From assembly GCA_029861535.1 (NCBI GenBank), contig JAOTZC010000009.1, forward strand, positions 1-64,000: a stretch of DNA of 64,000 nt. The letters are read 5' to 3'. Positions within the stretch are counted from its first letter, which is position 1; each line of letters opens with the position of its first letter. The position numbers were made by a program, and so were the translations under genes. Positions 1 to 9,051 of the stretch are shown piece by piece. This DNA is from Gammaproteobacteria bacterium. Lineage in GTDB: Bacteria > Pseudomonadota > Gammaproteobacteria > Steroidobacterales > Woeseiaceae. Below the pieces are notes generated by a model. It was not told the DNA's origin, ran no database searches, and saw only the letters and a list, made by a program, of their open reading frames with translations.

Positions 1-723
1 TGCGGCCAGCTCGCTGTCATTTAGGTCGCCCTTTATGCGCAACATCAAGCGCGACCGGCTGGATACTTCGACTTCGGTGACGGATGCGAAGTCATCGCCA
101 TTCGAAACTGCGACATCACTGGCCGATAACTCATCCACACGTCTTAGGTCGAACTTGACGATGTCGCCTTCCTGCGTCCGAATACGAATCGTCGATCGTT
201 GCTTGCTGCGCGTGTCCACGGCCAGCACAGATGCCGACGATTCCCGGTTAGCTGCGACTTCTTCATCAAACGCATCAAGGCCTTCGTCAACTTTCGCAAG
301 CGCGTCGTCGACTTCCGCAACGTCGTCCTGGGCGCCGACCGTTTGCCGGACATAGGACGCGGCCTCATGCACTTTCGCGCGAAACGTAATGAGTGATTTC
401 GCGGCTGTGGTCGGTGCTTCGTCGACGAGCTGTTTCGCGCTACCTAGCGCTTCGCTGGCGACATCGTCAGATGTTGGTCGGCTATGCAATTGCAGATATT
501 CCTGCTGCGCGGCCGCGAATCTGGCGTGAAACTGTGCTCTCAGTGTGATTCGCAATTCCTGTCGAAAAATGCCGAGTGCGCGTCCATGATGCCCGCGTCG
601 GCCGTGGGAATGTTCATGGCGTATTTCGCTCGGCGATCTGCCCTGGTCTTGGGGCTGGATGTCAGCCTGCCTCGTTAACGGTGCCGCCGCGCCGGTCGAC
701 GCTGAAATTCCTGTGATGTCCAT
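1..723 (-). CDS. Unrecognised protein, cut by the left window edge
   Basis: The reverse strand is open from an ATG at 723 to the window edge (241 codons, no stop reached). An AGGAG-type ribosome binding site lies 8 bases upstream of the ATG. The predicted protein begins MDITGISASTGAAAPL, has a basic His/Arg-rich stretch around residues 30-55, then a long charged, Ala/Glu/Asp-rich section that looks alpha-helical. It ends in a beta-rich part with alternating charged residues (RSTIRIRTQEGDIVKFDLRR). No signal peptide or membrane segment is visible. I do not recognise the family. It is divergent from the small gene at 869. The coding call rests on the unbroken frame, the good ribosome binding site and normal-looking composition. 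Confidence 0.6.
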   Translation of the reverse strand, partial: MDITGISASTGAAAPLTRQADIQPQDQGRSPSEIRHEHSHGRRGHHGRALGIFRQELRITLRAQFHARFAAAQQEYLQLHSRPTSDDVASEALGSAKQLVDEAPTTAAKSLITFRAKVHEAASYVRQTVGAQDDVAEVDDALAKVDEGLDAFDEEVAANRESSASVLAVDTRSKQRSTIRIRTQEGDIVKFDLRRVDELSASDVAVSNGDDFASVTEVEVSSRSRLMLRIKGDLNDSELAA

Positions 724-868
724 TTCAATCGCTCCTATGTCTTTTGTGCGTATCGGCACGGTTTTGAGGAACTTTAGATTAGTCAAACACCGCGAGACTC
801 AAGTAACACAAAGCCCGGCCGATACCGGGAAGTATCAAGTAGTGTTTCGGTTCTGCTGAGGACTAAAG

Positions 869-1105
869 GTGGACGAGAAAAAACTCGCGAAGCTATTTTA
901 CGAGCAAGCGAAAACCTTCGCGGAAATCCACAATGTGCCTAAATCTTCGATCGCGGCTGCTCAGTTTCACGCCAGCGTGCAGATGACCTTGCAGCTGAAT
1001 GGGCCGGACAATGTTGCCAATTGGATCGAACTTCGGGCTGCCGAATTTCGTGAGACGCTACGCAATTATCCGACGTGGTTCGACCGAGGTGCGTCTGCCA
1101 AATAG
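869..1105 (+). CDS. Small conserved-looking hypothetical protein (78 aa)
   Basis: Starts at GTG 869 just after a purine-rich AGGACTAAAG stretch. It encodes a soluble, mostly helical, charged protein (MDEKKLAKLFYEQAKTFAEI) with no signal peptide or cysteine pairs. The function is unknown. It stands alone between a divergent gene on the left and a non-coding stretch on the right, so context gives no clue. The initiation signal and amphipathic composition favour a real gene, but it could be spurious. Confidence 0.5.
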   Translation: MDEKKLAKLFYEQAKTFAEIHNVPKSSIAAAQFHASVQMTLQLNGPDNVANWIELRAAEFRETLRNYPTWFDRGASAK

Positions 1106-1521
1106 AATCTGGCATGAGCGAGACAAGAGACTCACATCGCGCGTTACTTTCAAACACATGATGGGCTACCGTATTGAGCCGGCCCTCAGTTTCACTTTCC
1201 CAAAAGTCGCTTTACCGTCGGCTCCATCGCCTCAGCCCAATTTCTGGAGGCCGAAGGGCATGCCGAGGGCGATAATCTGGTTGCCCATCCATTATGAACC
1301 CGGAATCCGAAAGTGTTTGATGTCGGCGAACAAGCCGAAGACGGCGTTACCCTTTGAAAATATTGATTTATTATCGAAACCACAAACCCTCTCGGTCGCA
1401 CGCTTTGGCTATCGATGATCGCGGCGCGTCTATCGGACCGGCCGGTTATTGTCCGATAACTCTAATTCTGCCATGCTGAACTCTGGCAGCTAGGCGAGCC
1501 AGACAGGAGGAGAAATTTAGA
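1106..1521. other. Gene-free stretch with one inverted repeat
   Basis: No convincing gene was found here; short open frames on both strands have poor composition. An 8-bp inverted repeat, TATCGGAC (1431-1438) and GTCCGATA (1451-1458), surrounds a 12-base GC-rich loop about 65 bases before the DUF2380 gene. It could be an operator or an RNA hairpin in the leader of that gene. There is no T-tract, so a terminator is unlikely. A strong AGGAGGAG ribosome binding site precedes the ATG at 1522. Confidence 0.35.
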
Positions 1522-2094
1522 ATGCATGTGCCAGCGACACACTGGACCGCTTCGCGGCAAGGTCGACGCTTGATGCCTCTACGAGGCGTCGTTATCGGCT
1601 GTGCTGTTCTCATCGCAACGCAGTTGGCGGCAGCGCCTGTAAATGCGGCGCCAGCGAGCGAATCTGCGATCGCCGTGCTTGATTTCGAGCTTTATGATCT
1701 GACACTCGCGCCCGGCTTGGCTGCGGAACAGGAGCGTACGGAGTCGATCGGCCCGATGTTACGTCAAATCCTGGGTACTCAATACGGGTTCCAGCTGGTG
1801 ACCATCGAATCGGAAACCCAGAAAACGGCTGACAAGGGAACCGGATATCTCTTCGAACACCACGATGTTGCGGCCGAGCTCGGGCGTGAAGCTGCTAGCG
1901 ACTGGGTCATCGTAGGACGGGTGCATAAGGCGAGTTTTTTGTTTGTTTACTTCAAAGCACTCGTAATAGACACGAAGACTGAGCGGCCCATTGCGGACCT
2001 TGTCGTCGAGGTCAAGGGCACGCAGAAACGCTTAACCGAGAAGGGCGTCGAATCACTGGCCGCGCAGATCGCGGCAGCGATCAACGAAGCGTAA
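1522..2094 (+). CDS. DUF2380-family exported protein, quinoprotein-cluster associated
   Basis: A 190-aa protein with an N-terminal hydrophobic export segment (residues about 18-42, ending APVNAAPAS). The body begins with AIAVLDFELYD, a pattern typical of DUF2380 proteins, followed by an alpha/beta domain with a conserved GREAASDWVIVGRVHKAS stretch. DUF2380 members are, to my knowledge, repeatedly found near PQQ-dependent alcohol dehydrogenase genes; their biochemical role is unknown. A TonB receptor gene follows after about 70 bases, which suggests joint work in the periplasm, perhaps on cofactor or metal supply. The start is supported by AGGAGGAG about 10 bases before the ATG. Confidence 0.7.
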   Translation: MHVPATHWTASRQGRRLMPLRGVVIGCAVLIATQLAAAPVNAAPASESAIAVLDFELYDLTLAPGLAAEQERTESIGPMLRQILGTQYGFQLVTIESETQKTADKGTGYLFEHHDVAAELGREAASDWVIVGRVHKASFLFVYFKALVIDTKTERPIADLVVEVKGTQKRLTEKGVESLAAQIAAAINEA

Positions 2095-2163
2095 GTGCCG
2101 TTATGGTTTGTGAAGGTTTAGTATTGCCTGGCAGATTGTCGGCTGCATAGACTGGAAACGAAA

Positions 2164-4638
2164 ATTCTCTGCGCAAAGTCAATAAAAACAACGGCGCTTC
2201 CGTGGCTCATTGTTATTCTCATCACAGCCGACGCAATCGCGCAAGATGAGGAAATCATCGTATTCGGGGTCACGCCGAGCCAAAGTGTGGGTCTGCCTGA
2301 GGACAAAATTCCGTATAACGTGCAAGCCGCATTGGCGGAAGATATCGAACGCGCACAGAGCCTTGCTCTGAGTGACTTCCTCAACTACAAGCTCGGCAGC
2401 GTTAGCGTGAATGAGGCGCAAAACAATCCATTGCAGCCGGATGTGCAGTTTCGGGGCTACACGGCATCGCCGCTGCTTGGTTTGGCGCAGGGATTAGCCG
2501 TGTACCAAAATGGTGTGCGTATCAATGAACCACTGGGCGATACGGTCAATTGGGATTTGATACCGCAGTCGGCCATTCACGGTATAAACCTGATCGGCGG
2601 CACGAATCCCGTGTTCGGTTTGAACACGCTTGGCGGCGCTCTCACGATTCAGATGAAAAATGGATTCAACACTGAAGGTCACAGCTTGAAGGTATCGGGT
2701 GGCTCCTTCGACCGCATTGTGGCTTCCGTCGACAGCAGTGGCAATAACGGCAGCTGGGGATATTTTGTCAACGTACATTATTTCGATGAAGAAGGCTGGC
2801 GCGAGCAATCTGAATCTGACGCCGTCAACTTATACGGCAGCATCGGGTGGCTCGATGCCAACTCCAAACTGAATCTTAATTTACAGCATGGCGACAGCAA
2901 TTTACTCGGCAACGGCCCGCTCCCGGTTGAGCTATTGGCCATCGACCGGGATACTATCTTTACAGGGCTTGATCGCACTGAAAACGGCATGACGATGCTG
3001 AGTATTGACGGCTCTCATAACTTCACCGACGCGATCATGCTCAGTGCGAATGCCTTCTACCGCGAGAACAAAACGGATTCACTAAATGGAGACGTGAGTG
3101 AATTAGCTGTGTGTGAATTGGGCGGTGCTGACGCCCTGCTCGAAGGCCTTGAAGACGATGGACTCGAAGAGATTGGGCTTGACGAGGACGATATTTGTCA
3201 AAGTCAGTTCACCAATGCTGCGGCGCTAGAGGCCTTCTTGAATGATACGGCCGCGGGAATGGGAATCGATGGAGATTTCAATGTAGAAGATCTTACTGGT
3301 GAACTTTCCGGCACTGGTGTGCTTGCCGATGAAGCGATCGAAAACGTCAGCAACCGGAATCAGGAAAGCTACGGCACTGACATTCAATTGTCGTTCAGCA
3401 ATGATCTCTTTAATCGAACCAACCAGTTTATATTCGGTGTTGCATTATTTGCCGGCGATTCCCGATTTGAATCTGAAACCGAGTTGTCCTTTCTAGATCC
3501 GATTACTCGCAGTACGACGGGACTGGGTACAGGGACGTTTGTGGACGAATTCGAGACCGACGTCGACGCGGAGACGACATCCTTGAGTCTCTATTTCATG
3601 GATGTAATGGAGTTAACGGAGCGGCTCACGTTAACGGCGTCCGGGCGCTTCAACGATACCGACGTGGAACTCCTCGACCGCTCCGGCGAACGACGTGAGC
3701 TAAATGGCAAGCACAATTTCTCGCGTTTCAATCCCGCTATAGGAGTGACCTACCAAGTCTCGAAGAAAGCAAACGTTTTCGGCAACTACAGTGAATCGAG
3801 CCGCGCGCCCACGCCGATAGAACTGGCCTGCAACGACGGTGTTTTCGATCTGGCGGTGGCGATTGCTATCGCCGAGGGCGAGGATCCCGATAATGTCGAG
3901 TTTGAATGCCGGCTGCCCAATGCGTTCCTGGCGGATCCGCCGTTGAATGAAGTAGTCACGAAGGGCTTCGAGGGCGGAATTCGTGGTGAAGTGGGTGCGG
4001 CCGAATACCATCTGGGATTCTTTCATTCAACCAACAAGGACGACATTATCTTTCAGACAACCGGCCGCTCCACTGGTCTGTTTGCCAATGTTAACGAAAC
4101 CCGGCGCATCGGCATCGAGGGACGGCTCGCGGGGGAGACGGAGCGGGCCGACTGGGTCCTTGCGTACACTTACCTCGATGCCACATTCGAAGACGATTTC
4201 GAGGTACTAAGCCCAAACCATCCGTTCGCGGACGAAGACGGTCAAATCAGGGTCCGCTCCGGTAACCGCATACCAGGTTTGTCTGAGCATATTCTGAAAC
4301 TCAGTACCGACTATGCGGTGTCTGCTAACTCGAGTGTTGGCCTAGATGTGTTGTACAACTCCGATCAGGTGCTTCGAGGTGATGAGTCCAACCAGGTTGA
4401 TACGCTGGACGGTTATGCCGTTGTTGATCTGCGTGGTCGCTATAGCATCAATGACAATATTGAATTGTTTGCGAGAGTGTCCAACCTGTTTGACCAGAAG
4501 TTTGAGACGTTCGGCTTGTTGGGAGAGGAGCCGAGTGAAGTCGAAGTGCCCCTGTTAGAAGATTTCACAAACCCCCGTTTTGTCGGGCCCGCGCCGCCGC
4601 GCGCCGTATTTGTCGGCATTACTCTGCGAGCGTTGTGA
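2164..4638 (+). CDS. TonB-dependent outer-membrane receptor (candidate metal/cofactor receptor)
   Basis: An outer-membrane receptor of about 824 aa: plug domain (PYNVQ..., DVQFRGYTASPL, QGLAVYQNGVRINEP, INLIGGTNPVFGLNTLGGAL), then a beta-barrel ending in a C-terminal aromatic-type strand (AVFVGITLRAL). A signal peptide is clearly encoded upstream of the first ordinary start codon (GTG 2287): hydrophobic PWLIVILITADAIA followed by QDEEIIVFG. In that frame there is no ATG, GTG or TTG between the stop at 2119 and the signal peptide, so the true start is non-standard (ATT 2164, CTG 2152 or ATA 2182) or the sequence has an error; 2164 is a compromise. An unusually acidic extracellular-loop-like insert (about 3091-3345) has two flanking cysteines. 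Its position in a XoxF cluster resembles LutH-type lanthanide receptors, but the ligand is inferred only. Confidence 0.75.
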   Translation: MLCAKSIKTTALPWLIVILITADAIAQDEEIIVFGVTPSQSVGLPEDKIPYNVQAALAEDIERAQSLALSDFLNYKLGSVSVNEAQNNPLQPDVQFRGYTASPLLGLAQGLAVYQNGVRINEPLGDTVNWDLIPQSAIHGINLIGGTNPVFGLNTLGGALTIQMKNGFNTEGHSLKVSGGSFDRIVASVDSSGNNGSWGYFVNVHYFDEEGWREQSESDAVNLYGSIGWLDANSKLNLNLQHGDSNLLGNGPLPVELLAIDRDTIFTGLDRTENGMTMLSIDGSHNFTDAIMLSANAFYRENKTDSLNGDVSELAVCELGGADALLEGLEDDGLEEIGLDEDDICQSQFTNAAALEAFLNDTAAGMGIDGDFNVEDLTGELSGTGVLADEAIENVSNRNQESYGTDIQLSFSNDLFNRTNQFIFGVALFAGDSRFESETELSFLDPITRSTTGLGTGTFVDEFETDVDAETTSLSLYFMDVMELTERLTLTASGRFNDTDVELLDRSGERRELNGKHNFSRFNPAIGVTYQVSKKANVFGNYSESSRAPTPIELACNDGVFDLAVAIAIAEGEDPDNVEFECRLPNAFLADPPLNEVVTKGFEGGIRGEVGAAEYHLGFFHSTNKDDIIFQTTGRSTGLFANVNETRRIGIEGRLAGETERADWVLAYTYLDATFEDDFEVLSPNHPFADEDGQIRVRSGNRIPGLSEHILKLSTDYAVSANSSVGLDVLYNSDQVLRGDESNQVDTLDGYAVVDLRGRYSINDNIELFARVSNLFDQKFETFGLLGEEPSEVEVPLLEDFTNPRFVGPAPPRAVFVGITLRAL

Positions 4639-4641
4639 ATC

Positions 4642-5181
4642 GTGGCACAATCACATGCCGACAGAGGTGGGGTCTTGAGCGCTTCTAGCCTCATGCAACA
4701 CCCTGACCGCTGGCTGGCCGTACTGCGGATCGCAACCGGCGCTTGGTTCATCAAAGCGATCGGCAGCAAATGGTTACTGCTCGGTGGTGTACTGCCAATG
4801 CCAATGGCATCCGGGCGATGGATTGAGACTCTACCGCGTATTCTCGAAGGGTATGCAGAATCGAATCCCATCGCTTTACTCCAAGCATTACTGCACGACG
4901 TTCTAATTCCCAACGCAGAATTGCTCGCGCATTTGACCGCGGTTGGTGAAGGGCTAGTCGGCATCGGGCTGACGTTCGGCTTTTTGACCAGGACGTCGGC
5001 AGTCGGCGGACTATTTCTGCTCGTGGTTTATGAGCTTGCTGCTCTGGGCTTGCCGTTTCCCAGACACGGACTCAAGCTATTTATGATTGTGGCTTTTCTC
5101 GCATTCTTCTTCACCCGCGCGGGTATGATCTGGGGTCTTGACGGCTGGTTGCGTCGCCGCACCGCCTCCGCTGCGACTTGA
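4642..5181 (+). CDS. DoxX-family membrane protein
   Basis: A 179-aa protein with four hydrophobic segments, WLAVLRIATGAWFIKAIGSK at the start and SAVGGLFLLVVYELAALGLP and LKLFMIVAFLAFFFTRAGMI near the end, typical of the DoxX/DoxD membrane family. Family members are small inner-membrane proteins sometimes tied to quinone or thiol redox chemistry. It begins at GTG 4642, three bases after the TonB receptor stop, so the two are probably co-transcribed; a TTG further in could be an alternative start. The exact role beside a quinoprotein cluster is unknown. Confidence 0.7.
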   Translation: MAQSHADRGGVLSASSLMQHPDRWLAVLRIATGAWFIKAIGSKWLLLGGVLPMPMASGRWIETLPRILEGYAESNPIALLQALLHDVLIPNAELLAHLTAVGEGLVGIGLTFGFLTRTSAVGGLFLLVVYELAALGLPFPRHGLKLFMIVAFLAFFFTRAGMIWGLDGWLRRRTASAAT

Positions 5182-5190
5182 TTTTCCGGA

Positions 5191-6321
5191 CTAGCGCGGG
5201 ATCGGTCCAATCGCAATACCCCACGGCGTCTCGCCGACCTTGATCGTGGCAATGACTTGCATCGATTCGGTATCGATGACGGACACATCGTCCGATGGGC
5301 CGTTCGCCGTGTACAGGAAGCGCTCGTCATCGGTTAGGCCGATACCCCAGGGTCGTGGGCCGACTTCGACCGTGCCTATGATGTCGAAGGTAGTCAGATC
5401 GACTGCCGAAACCGTTTTGCCGCGACCGTTGGCCACGTAGAGGCGCTGGTTGTCGGATGTGACTGCCATGCCCACGGGCTTGGCCGTCTCGTCCAGTTCG
5501 ATTGTCGCGACAACGTCGTGCTTCTTAACATCGACCACGGCGATCGAGTGTGCTAGTTCGGCTGATACAAACGCTCTCAATCCGTCTGATGCGAACACCG
5601 CATCACGCGGGCGCAAACCGACGCCGATGGTTGCGACGACCGCGCCACTGGTGCCATCGAGCACCGTGACATCGTGATCGGTTTCACCCGTAACATACAC
5701 CAATGCGCCATCAGGGCTGACTCTCACACCCTCCGGTTCACGTGCCACCGGAATCGTCCTTAAGACTTCGCCGCTGACGGTATCGACAATGGTTGCCTGG
5801 TCTGAGTCTTCATTGGAGACAAACAGACGTCGGTTGTCGGCACTGATATCGAACTGTTCGGGGTCCGAGCCGCCCGGCAACACACGCTCCAGCTTGGCCG
5901 TTAGCAAGTCAACGACGGCGATGCCATCTTTGGTTTTGTCGGTAGCCTGCTTTTCGCACTCTTCGTCCGGCATGGACGGAGGGCATTTGGGCGAGCCCGA
6001 CAACGCGACAAATAGTTTTTTCCCGTCATGACTGACCTTGATGCCTCTCGGCCGGCGGCCCACGCTGATCGATGTTACGACTTGATTGGTCGCGGTCGAA
6101 ATGATCGTGACGTCGCCGGAATCCTCGTTGCTGACATAGACCAGATCGCCATCCGTGGGCCATTCGGGCATTTCTCGCACGGATGCGGCCTGTTCGCTTG
6201 TCTCCGACAGCGGGGCATCGACGTCGGATTTCGACGCCGGGTCGCAGCCGCCGAGGAATGCTAAGCCGATGAGCAGTTGCAGGCAGGAACATTGCGAGAT
6301 GGAGGTTTGTGCTGTGGTCAT
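5191..6321 (-). CDS. PQQ-catabolism-associated YVTN beta-propeller lipoprotein
   Basis: A 376-aa protein with repeated YVTN-type blades (YVSNEDSGDVTIISTATNQV, LFVSNEDSDQATIVDTVSG, LYVANGRGKTVSAVDLTTFD, LYTANGPSDDVSVIDTESMQ), about seven repeats forming one beta-propeller. The N-terminus has a hydrophobic segment ending FLGGC, an acceptable lipobox, so it is probably an outer-membrane or periplasmic lipoprotein. This matches the family described as PQQ-dependent catabolism-associated beta-propeller proteins. It lies on the opposite strand to the DoxX gene, ending 9 bases after it. A scaffold or binding role in the periplasmic alcohol-oxidation system is likely; no enzymatic residues stand out. 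Confidence 0.8.
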   Translation of the reverse strand: MTTAQTSISQCSCLQLLIGLAFLGGCDPASKSDVDAPLSETSEQAASVREMPEWPTDGDLVYVSNEDSGDVTIISTATNQVVTSISVGRRPRGIKVSHDGKKLFVALSGSPKCPPSMPDEECEKQATDKTKDGIAVVDLLTAKLERVLPGGSDPEQFDISADNRRLFVSNEDSDQATIVDTVSGEVLRTIPVAREPEGVRVSPDGALVYVTGETDHDVTVLDGTSGAVVATIGVGLRPRDAVFASDGLRAFVSAELAHSIAVVDVKKHDVVATIELDETAKPVGMAVTSDNQRLYVANGRGKTVSAVDLTTFDIIGTVEVGPRPWGIGLTDDERFLYTANGPSDDVSVIDTESMQVIATIKVGETPWGIAIGPIPR

Positions 6322-6417
6322 TTTTTCGCCTGTTGAATTGACACCAAGATGTTGAGCATGCGCAGTTCGCCGGGCCCTAGCTCATCGGGCTCGGAATACA
6401 CGCGCGTTGCGGTCAGA

Positions 6418-6978
6418 TTACGCCGACTTAAAAGCGTGCGTGGCGATCACATCCATCAGCGGCGGTGACAGGCAGTCATAAGGCTCCAGACCCAACACCC
6501 GCAGTCTCGCTCTAACGTCATCCATGCCGTCTGCGGGATATCCGCCTTCAATGACAGATGAGACGAAAGCGGCGAATTCCGGCGCTGACCAACCCGTATC
6601 GTCCGACAGTTCCGTATGGATGAAGTCCAGACCATGGAACGGATGTCCGGTATTTTCGATTCGCCCGTACATGTGCACGCCACAGGTCTTGCAGGCATAC
6701 CGCTGAATCGCCGCCGATTCATCGACGATAGCAAGTCTATCTTCGTTGGCGGTGACGCTGACGCTGTCCCTGGGAACAACGGCCACCATCGATAACAACG
6801 AGCCCTTGGGCTTCCAACACTTGGTGCAGCCACATACATGGTTGTGCGCCGATTGAGACTTAATTGTGACCTCGACGGGATCGGACCCGCATTTACATTT
6901 CAACGTTCCACCGGCAAAGTCGTCACTACCGGGCTGGATGCCGTTATCGATAGAGGGATGTAACGTCGGAGTAGTCAT
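6418..6978 (-). CDS. gfa: S-(hydroxymethyl)glutathione synthase (Gfa)
   Basis: A 186-aa GFA-domain protein, close to the usual length of Gfa. It would speed the condensation of formaldehyde with glutathione to give S-hydroxymethylglutathione in the cytoplasm, the substrate of FrmA at 26155. Zinc-binding cysteines are visible: CKC at residues 28-30, CGCTKC at 49-54 and CKTCG near 96-99. The C-terminal [16 protein letters not shown] is also typical of Gfa. No signal peptide is present. It lies within the quinoprotein cluster on the same strand as the beta-propeller gene, consistent with detoxifying or oxidising formaldehyde made by XoxF. Confidence 0.88.
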   Translation of the reverse strand: MTTPTLHPSIDNGIQPGSDDFAGGTLKCKCGSDPVEVTIKSQSAHNHVCGCTKCWKPKGSLLSMVAVVPRDSVSVTANEDRLAIVDESAAIQRYACKTCGVHMYGRIENTGHPFHGLDFIHTELSDDTGWSAPEFAAFVSSVIEGGYPADGMDDVRARLRVLGLEPYDCLSPPLMDVIATHAFKSA

Positions 6979-7068
6979 AGCTAGTTACCTCAGAGTTTTT
7001 GGGTTTTAGTTTCTCCGTGCGGCAATTACAATTTTAGCGCAAACGGATCGGATAGTCAGACAATGGCT

Positions 7069-7608
7069 CTAATCGTTGTCGGATTGCCGTTGCGGACGCC
7101 CCTGCCCGAGAGCCCCATCGGCTCTAGCGCGAAGGTAGGCGTAAATATCCAGCACATGTGGGCGGACGTTGAGATCTTGATCCCACGCCGGCATCAGGAC
7201 CTCACCGCGTTCGCGGCGCAACACCTGCTCCAGGAATGCTGCACGCATCTCCGTTTGATCGTCGCCAGCAGCCGCTTCAGCGCTCATGGTGATGCGATAT
7301 CGCGATAACACTTTGATACTGAAGTCCCGGGACGATAGCTTCTTAACGCGCTCGGTAAGATCCGGAGCAACGCTAGTGCCCGTGGCATCGACACCATGGC
7401 AGCCATGACAGGTCGAGTGAAAGATCCGCCAGCCCAGGTAGGTCGATTCGTCGACTGCGCCATTCTCGACCGAGTAGGGGAGCGCGTCATATTCCTGTGC
7501 CGAAACGACGCATGCGAAAAAAGCCAACACGAAACCCAGCAGCACGCGCTGCCTCAAAGTCGGCGACAACCGCTGTCGACGACAGCCGAATGTTCCGGTC
7601 TCGTGCAT
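7069..7608 (-). CDS. XoxG-like cytochrome c (cL type), second copy
   Basis: A 179-aa exported monohaem cytochrome. A signal peptide runs to about residue 37 (LLGFVLAFFACVVSA|QE), followed by LPYSVENGAVDESTYLGWRIF and the haem motif CHGCH at 67-71. It also shares the APDLTERVKKL and IYAYLRARADGALGQGRP segments with XoxG at 12490. It should pass electrons from a periplasmic quinoprotein dehydrogenase to the respiratory chain. Because XoxF has its own XoxG, this copy may serve the second alcohol dehydrogenase at 9791. The start was placed at ATG 7608; GTG 7641 upstream is an alternative with a longer n-region. Confidence 0.8.
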   Translation of the reverse strand: MHETGTFGCRRQRLSPTLRQRVLLGFVLAFFACVVSAQEYDALPYSVENGAVDESTYLGWRIFHSTCHGCHGVDATGTSVAPDLTERVKKLSSRDFSIKVLSRYRITMSAEAAAGDDQTEMRAAFLEQVLRRERGEVLMPAWDQDLNVRPHVLDIYAYLRARADGALGQGRPQRQSDND

Positions 7609-7656
7609 GGCTAGACAGTAATTGGCGCCGATTGATGTCACTATCCGTAATACTAC

Positions 7657-8064
7657 TTAATCCGATTCATTTATGGTCCACTTACCACCGCCGCTCAGGC
7701 ATTGCTTCTTCGCCCGTTCCAAAACTTGCACCGATCGATCGTAAATGAAAATTTTCACCGGTGCGATCATCTGCGGGCCCAGTACTAGTCGATCGCAGAA
7801 GGCGCTGTAAGTCGCCGGGCATTGTGCTACAAACTGTGTCGTTGTTTGTACATCCGCTACGGCCTGAGCGTCACTCTTCCACTGGCAAACGCCAGATTCG
7901 AACGATGTTCTCTCCAGTGCGATATTCTCGAAGCAGGTTGTCGTTTTTTCGGCCTGTGCGTCTTTTTCATGAACGACAACACAACTCGCGGCCGCCTCGA
8001 CTGCATCTTCGCCGAACGCGGTTCCCGACAGTAAAATCATCAGGTAAATTACTAGATTTCGCAC
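7657..8064 (-). CDS. Small exported cysteine-containing protein, unrecognised
   Basis: A 135-aa protein with a clear signal peptide (MRNLVIYLMILLSGTAFGED). The mature part has six cysteines (SCVVV, TTCFEN, SGVCQW, AQCPA, AFCDR, KQCLS), suggesting disulfides in the periplasm. I do not recognise the family. It is upstream of, and on the same strand as, the second XoxG-like cytochrome, about 48 bases away, so a shared transcript and an accessory role in periplasmic alcohol oxidation are possible. Confidence 0.6.
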   Translation of the reverse strand: MRNLVIYLMILLSGTAFGEDAVEAAASCVVVHEKDAQAEKTTTCFENIALERTSFESGVCQWKSDAQAVADVQTTTQFVAQCPATYSAFCDRLVLGPQMIAPVKIFIYDRSVQVLERAKKQCLSGGGKWTINESD

Positions 8065-8155
8065 AGTAGTCGATCTCTCGTTTCAGAATGTCAATATCGA
8101 ACGATAGCACTATGTGCGTATAATTTTGAGAAAACAAACGTGAGAGGGCAAAAAC

Positions 8156-9043
8156 GTGCTGATGCGGTGCCGGACAACGGCAACAAGAATATTCCTCAAA
8201 TGTATTGTCATTCTCTTAGTTGGCGTTGGCACAACGACCGCTGCAACTGATCCGCGAGCGCTGAACCTGAGTCTGCTTGATGCGGCAAAACGAGGGGAGT
8301 GGGAACTTGTCGCCTCGAGTCTGTCGGATGGCGCATCCATTACCACTCGCGATCGCTTCGGCAACACCGCTTTAATTTATGCGGCGCGAGGCGGGCATGT
8401 GAAGACAGCCCGGGTCCTAATTGAGGCTGGAGCGGACGCGAATCAGGCCAACCTTAACGGGAATACACCGTTATTTGAGGCGGCGGGCAATGGCACACTC
8501 GATGTCGTCAGATTCCTTCTCCAGCAAAATGCCGATCCCAATCTCGTTAATATGAAACAGGTGTCGCCGCTGTCGAGCGCGATATTCCACGGGCATGCCG
8601 CGATTGCCGAACTGCTGTTGCAAAGTGGTGCTAGGGCCGATTTCGTCGATAGCACGGGCAAAACCAGCACCGTCTATGCCGCTGCCAATGGTGATGCGCA
8701 CATGCTCCGACAACTATTGGACTCAAATAATGGGCCAACAATTTCTGTCGATGCGCGGTACTCGCACGAGCTCACGCTCTTGATGTGGGCAGCAGGTTAT
8801 GGCCATCGCGACGTTGTCGAAATGCTAACGGCGCGCGGTGCTGCCGTAGACCTAGTCGACGACCGTGGCAAATCCGCGTTGATGATGGCGGCCGAACAAG
8901 GCCATTCGGCTGTGGTCCGGCACTTAGTGGATCAGGATAGCGACACAAACTTACGCGATAACAATGGTGAAACAGCGAAAAATCTCGCGTTGTCTGCTGG
9001 TCACACGGAAACAGCTCGTGTTCTCGAGCAACAGCTGCAATGA
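8156..9043 (+). CDS. Exported ankyrin-repeat protein
   Basis: A 295-aa protein with an N-terminal hydrophobic export segment (IFLKCIVILLVGVGTTTAAT) followed by about seven ankyrin repeats (DRFGNTALIYAARGGHVKTA, NLNGNTPLFEAAGNGTLDVV, DRGKSALMMAAEQGHSAVV, and others). Ankyrin repeats act as protein-binding scaffolds; no catalytic motif is seen. It probably acts in the periplasm. It is transcribed against its neighbours and ends 8 bases before the dihaem cytochrome gene (convergent). GTG 8156 is used as start; ATG 8162 is almost equivalent. Confidence 0.78.
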   Translation: MLMRCRTTATRIFLKCIVILLVGVGTTTAATDPRALNLSLLDAAKRGEWELVASSLSDGASITTRDRFGNTALIYAARGGHVKTARVLIEAGADANQANLNGNTPLFEAAGNGTLDVVRFLLQQNADPNLVNMKQVSPLSSAIFHGHAAIAELLLQSGARADFVDSTGKTSTVYAAANGDAHMLRQLLDSNNGPTISVDARYSHELTLLMWAAGYGHRDVVEMLTARGAAVDLVDDRGKSALMMAAEQGHSAVVRHLVDQDSDTNLRDNNGETAKNLALSAGHTETARVLEQQLQ

Positions 9044-9051
9044 GGCTGGTG

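Noticed and set aside
1192-1401. 69-codon reverse-strand frame in the 1.1-1.5 kb gap
   Set aside because: Composition is not protein-like and no ribosome binding site is seen.
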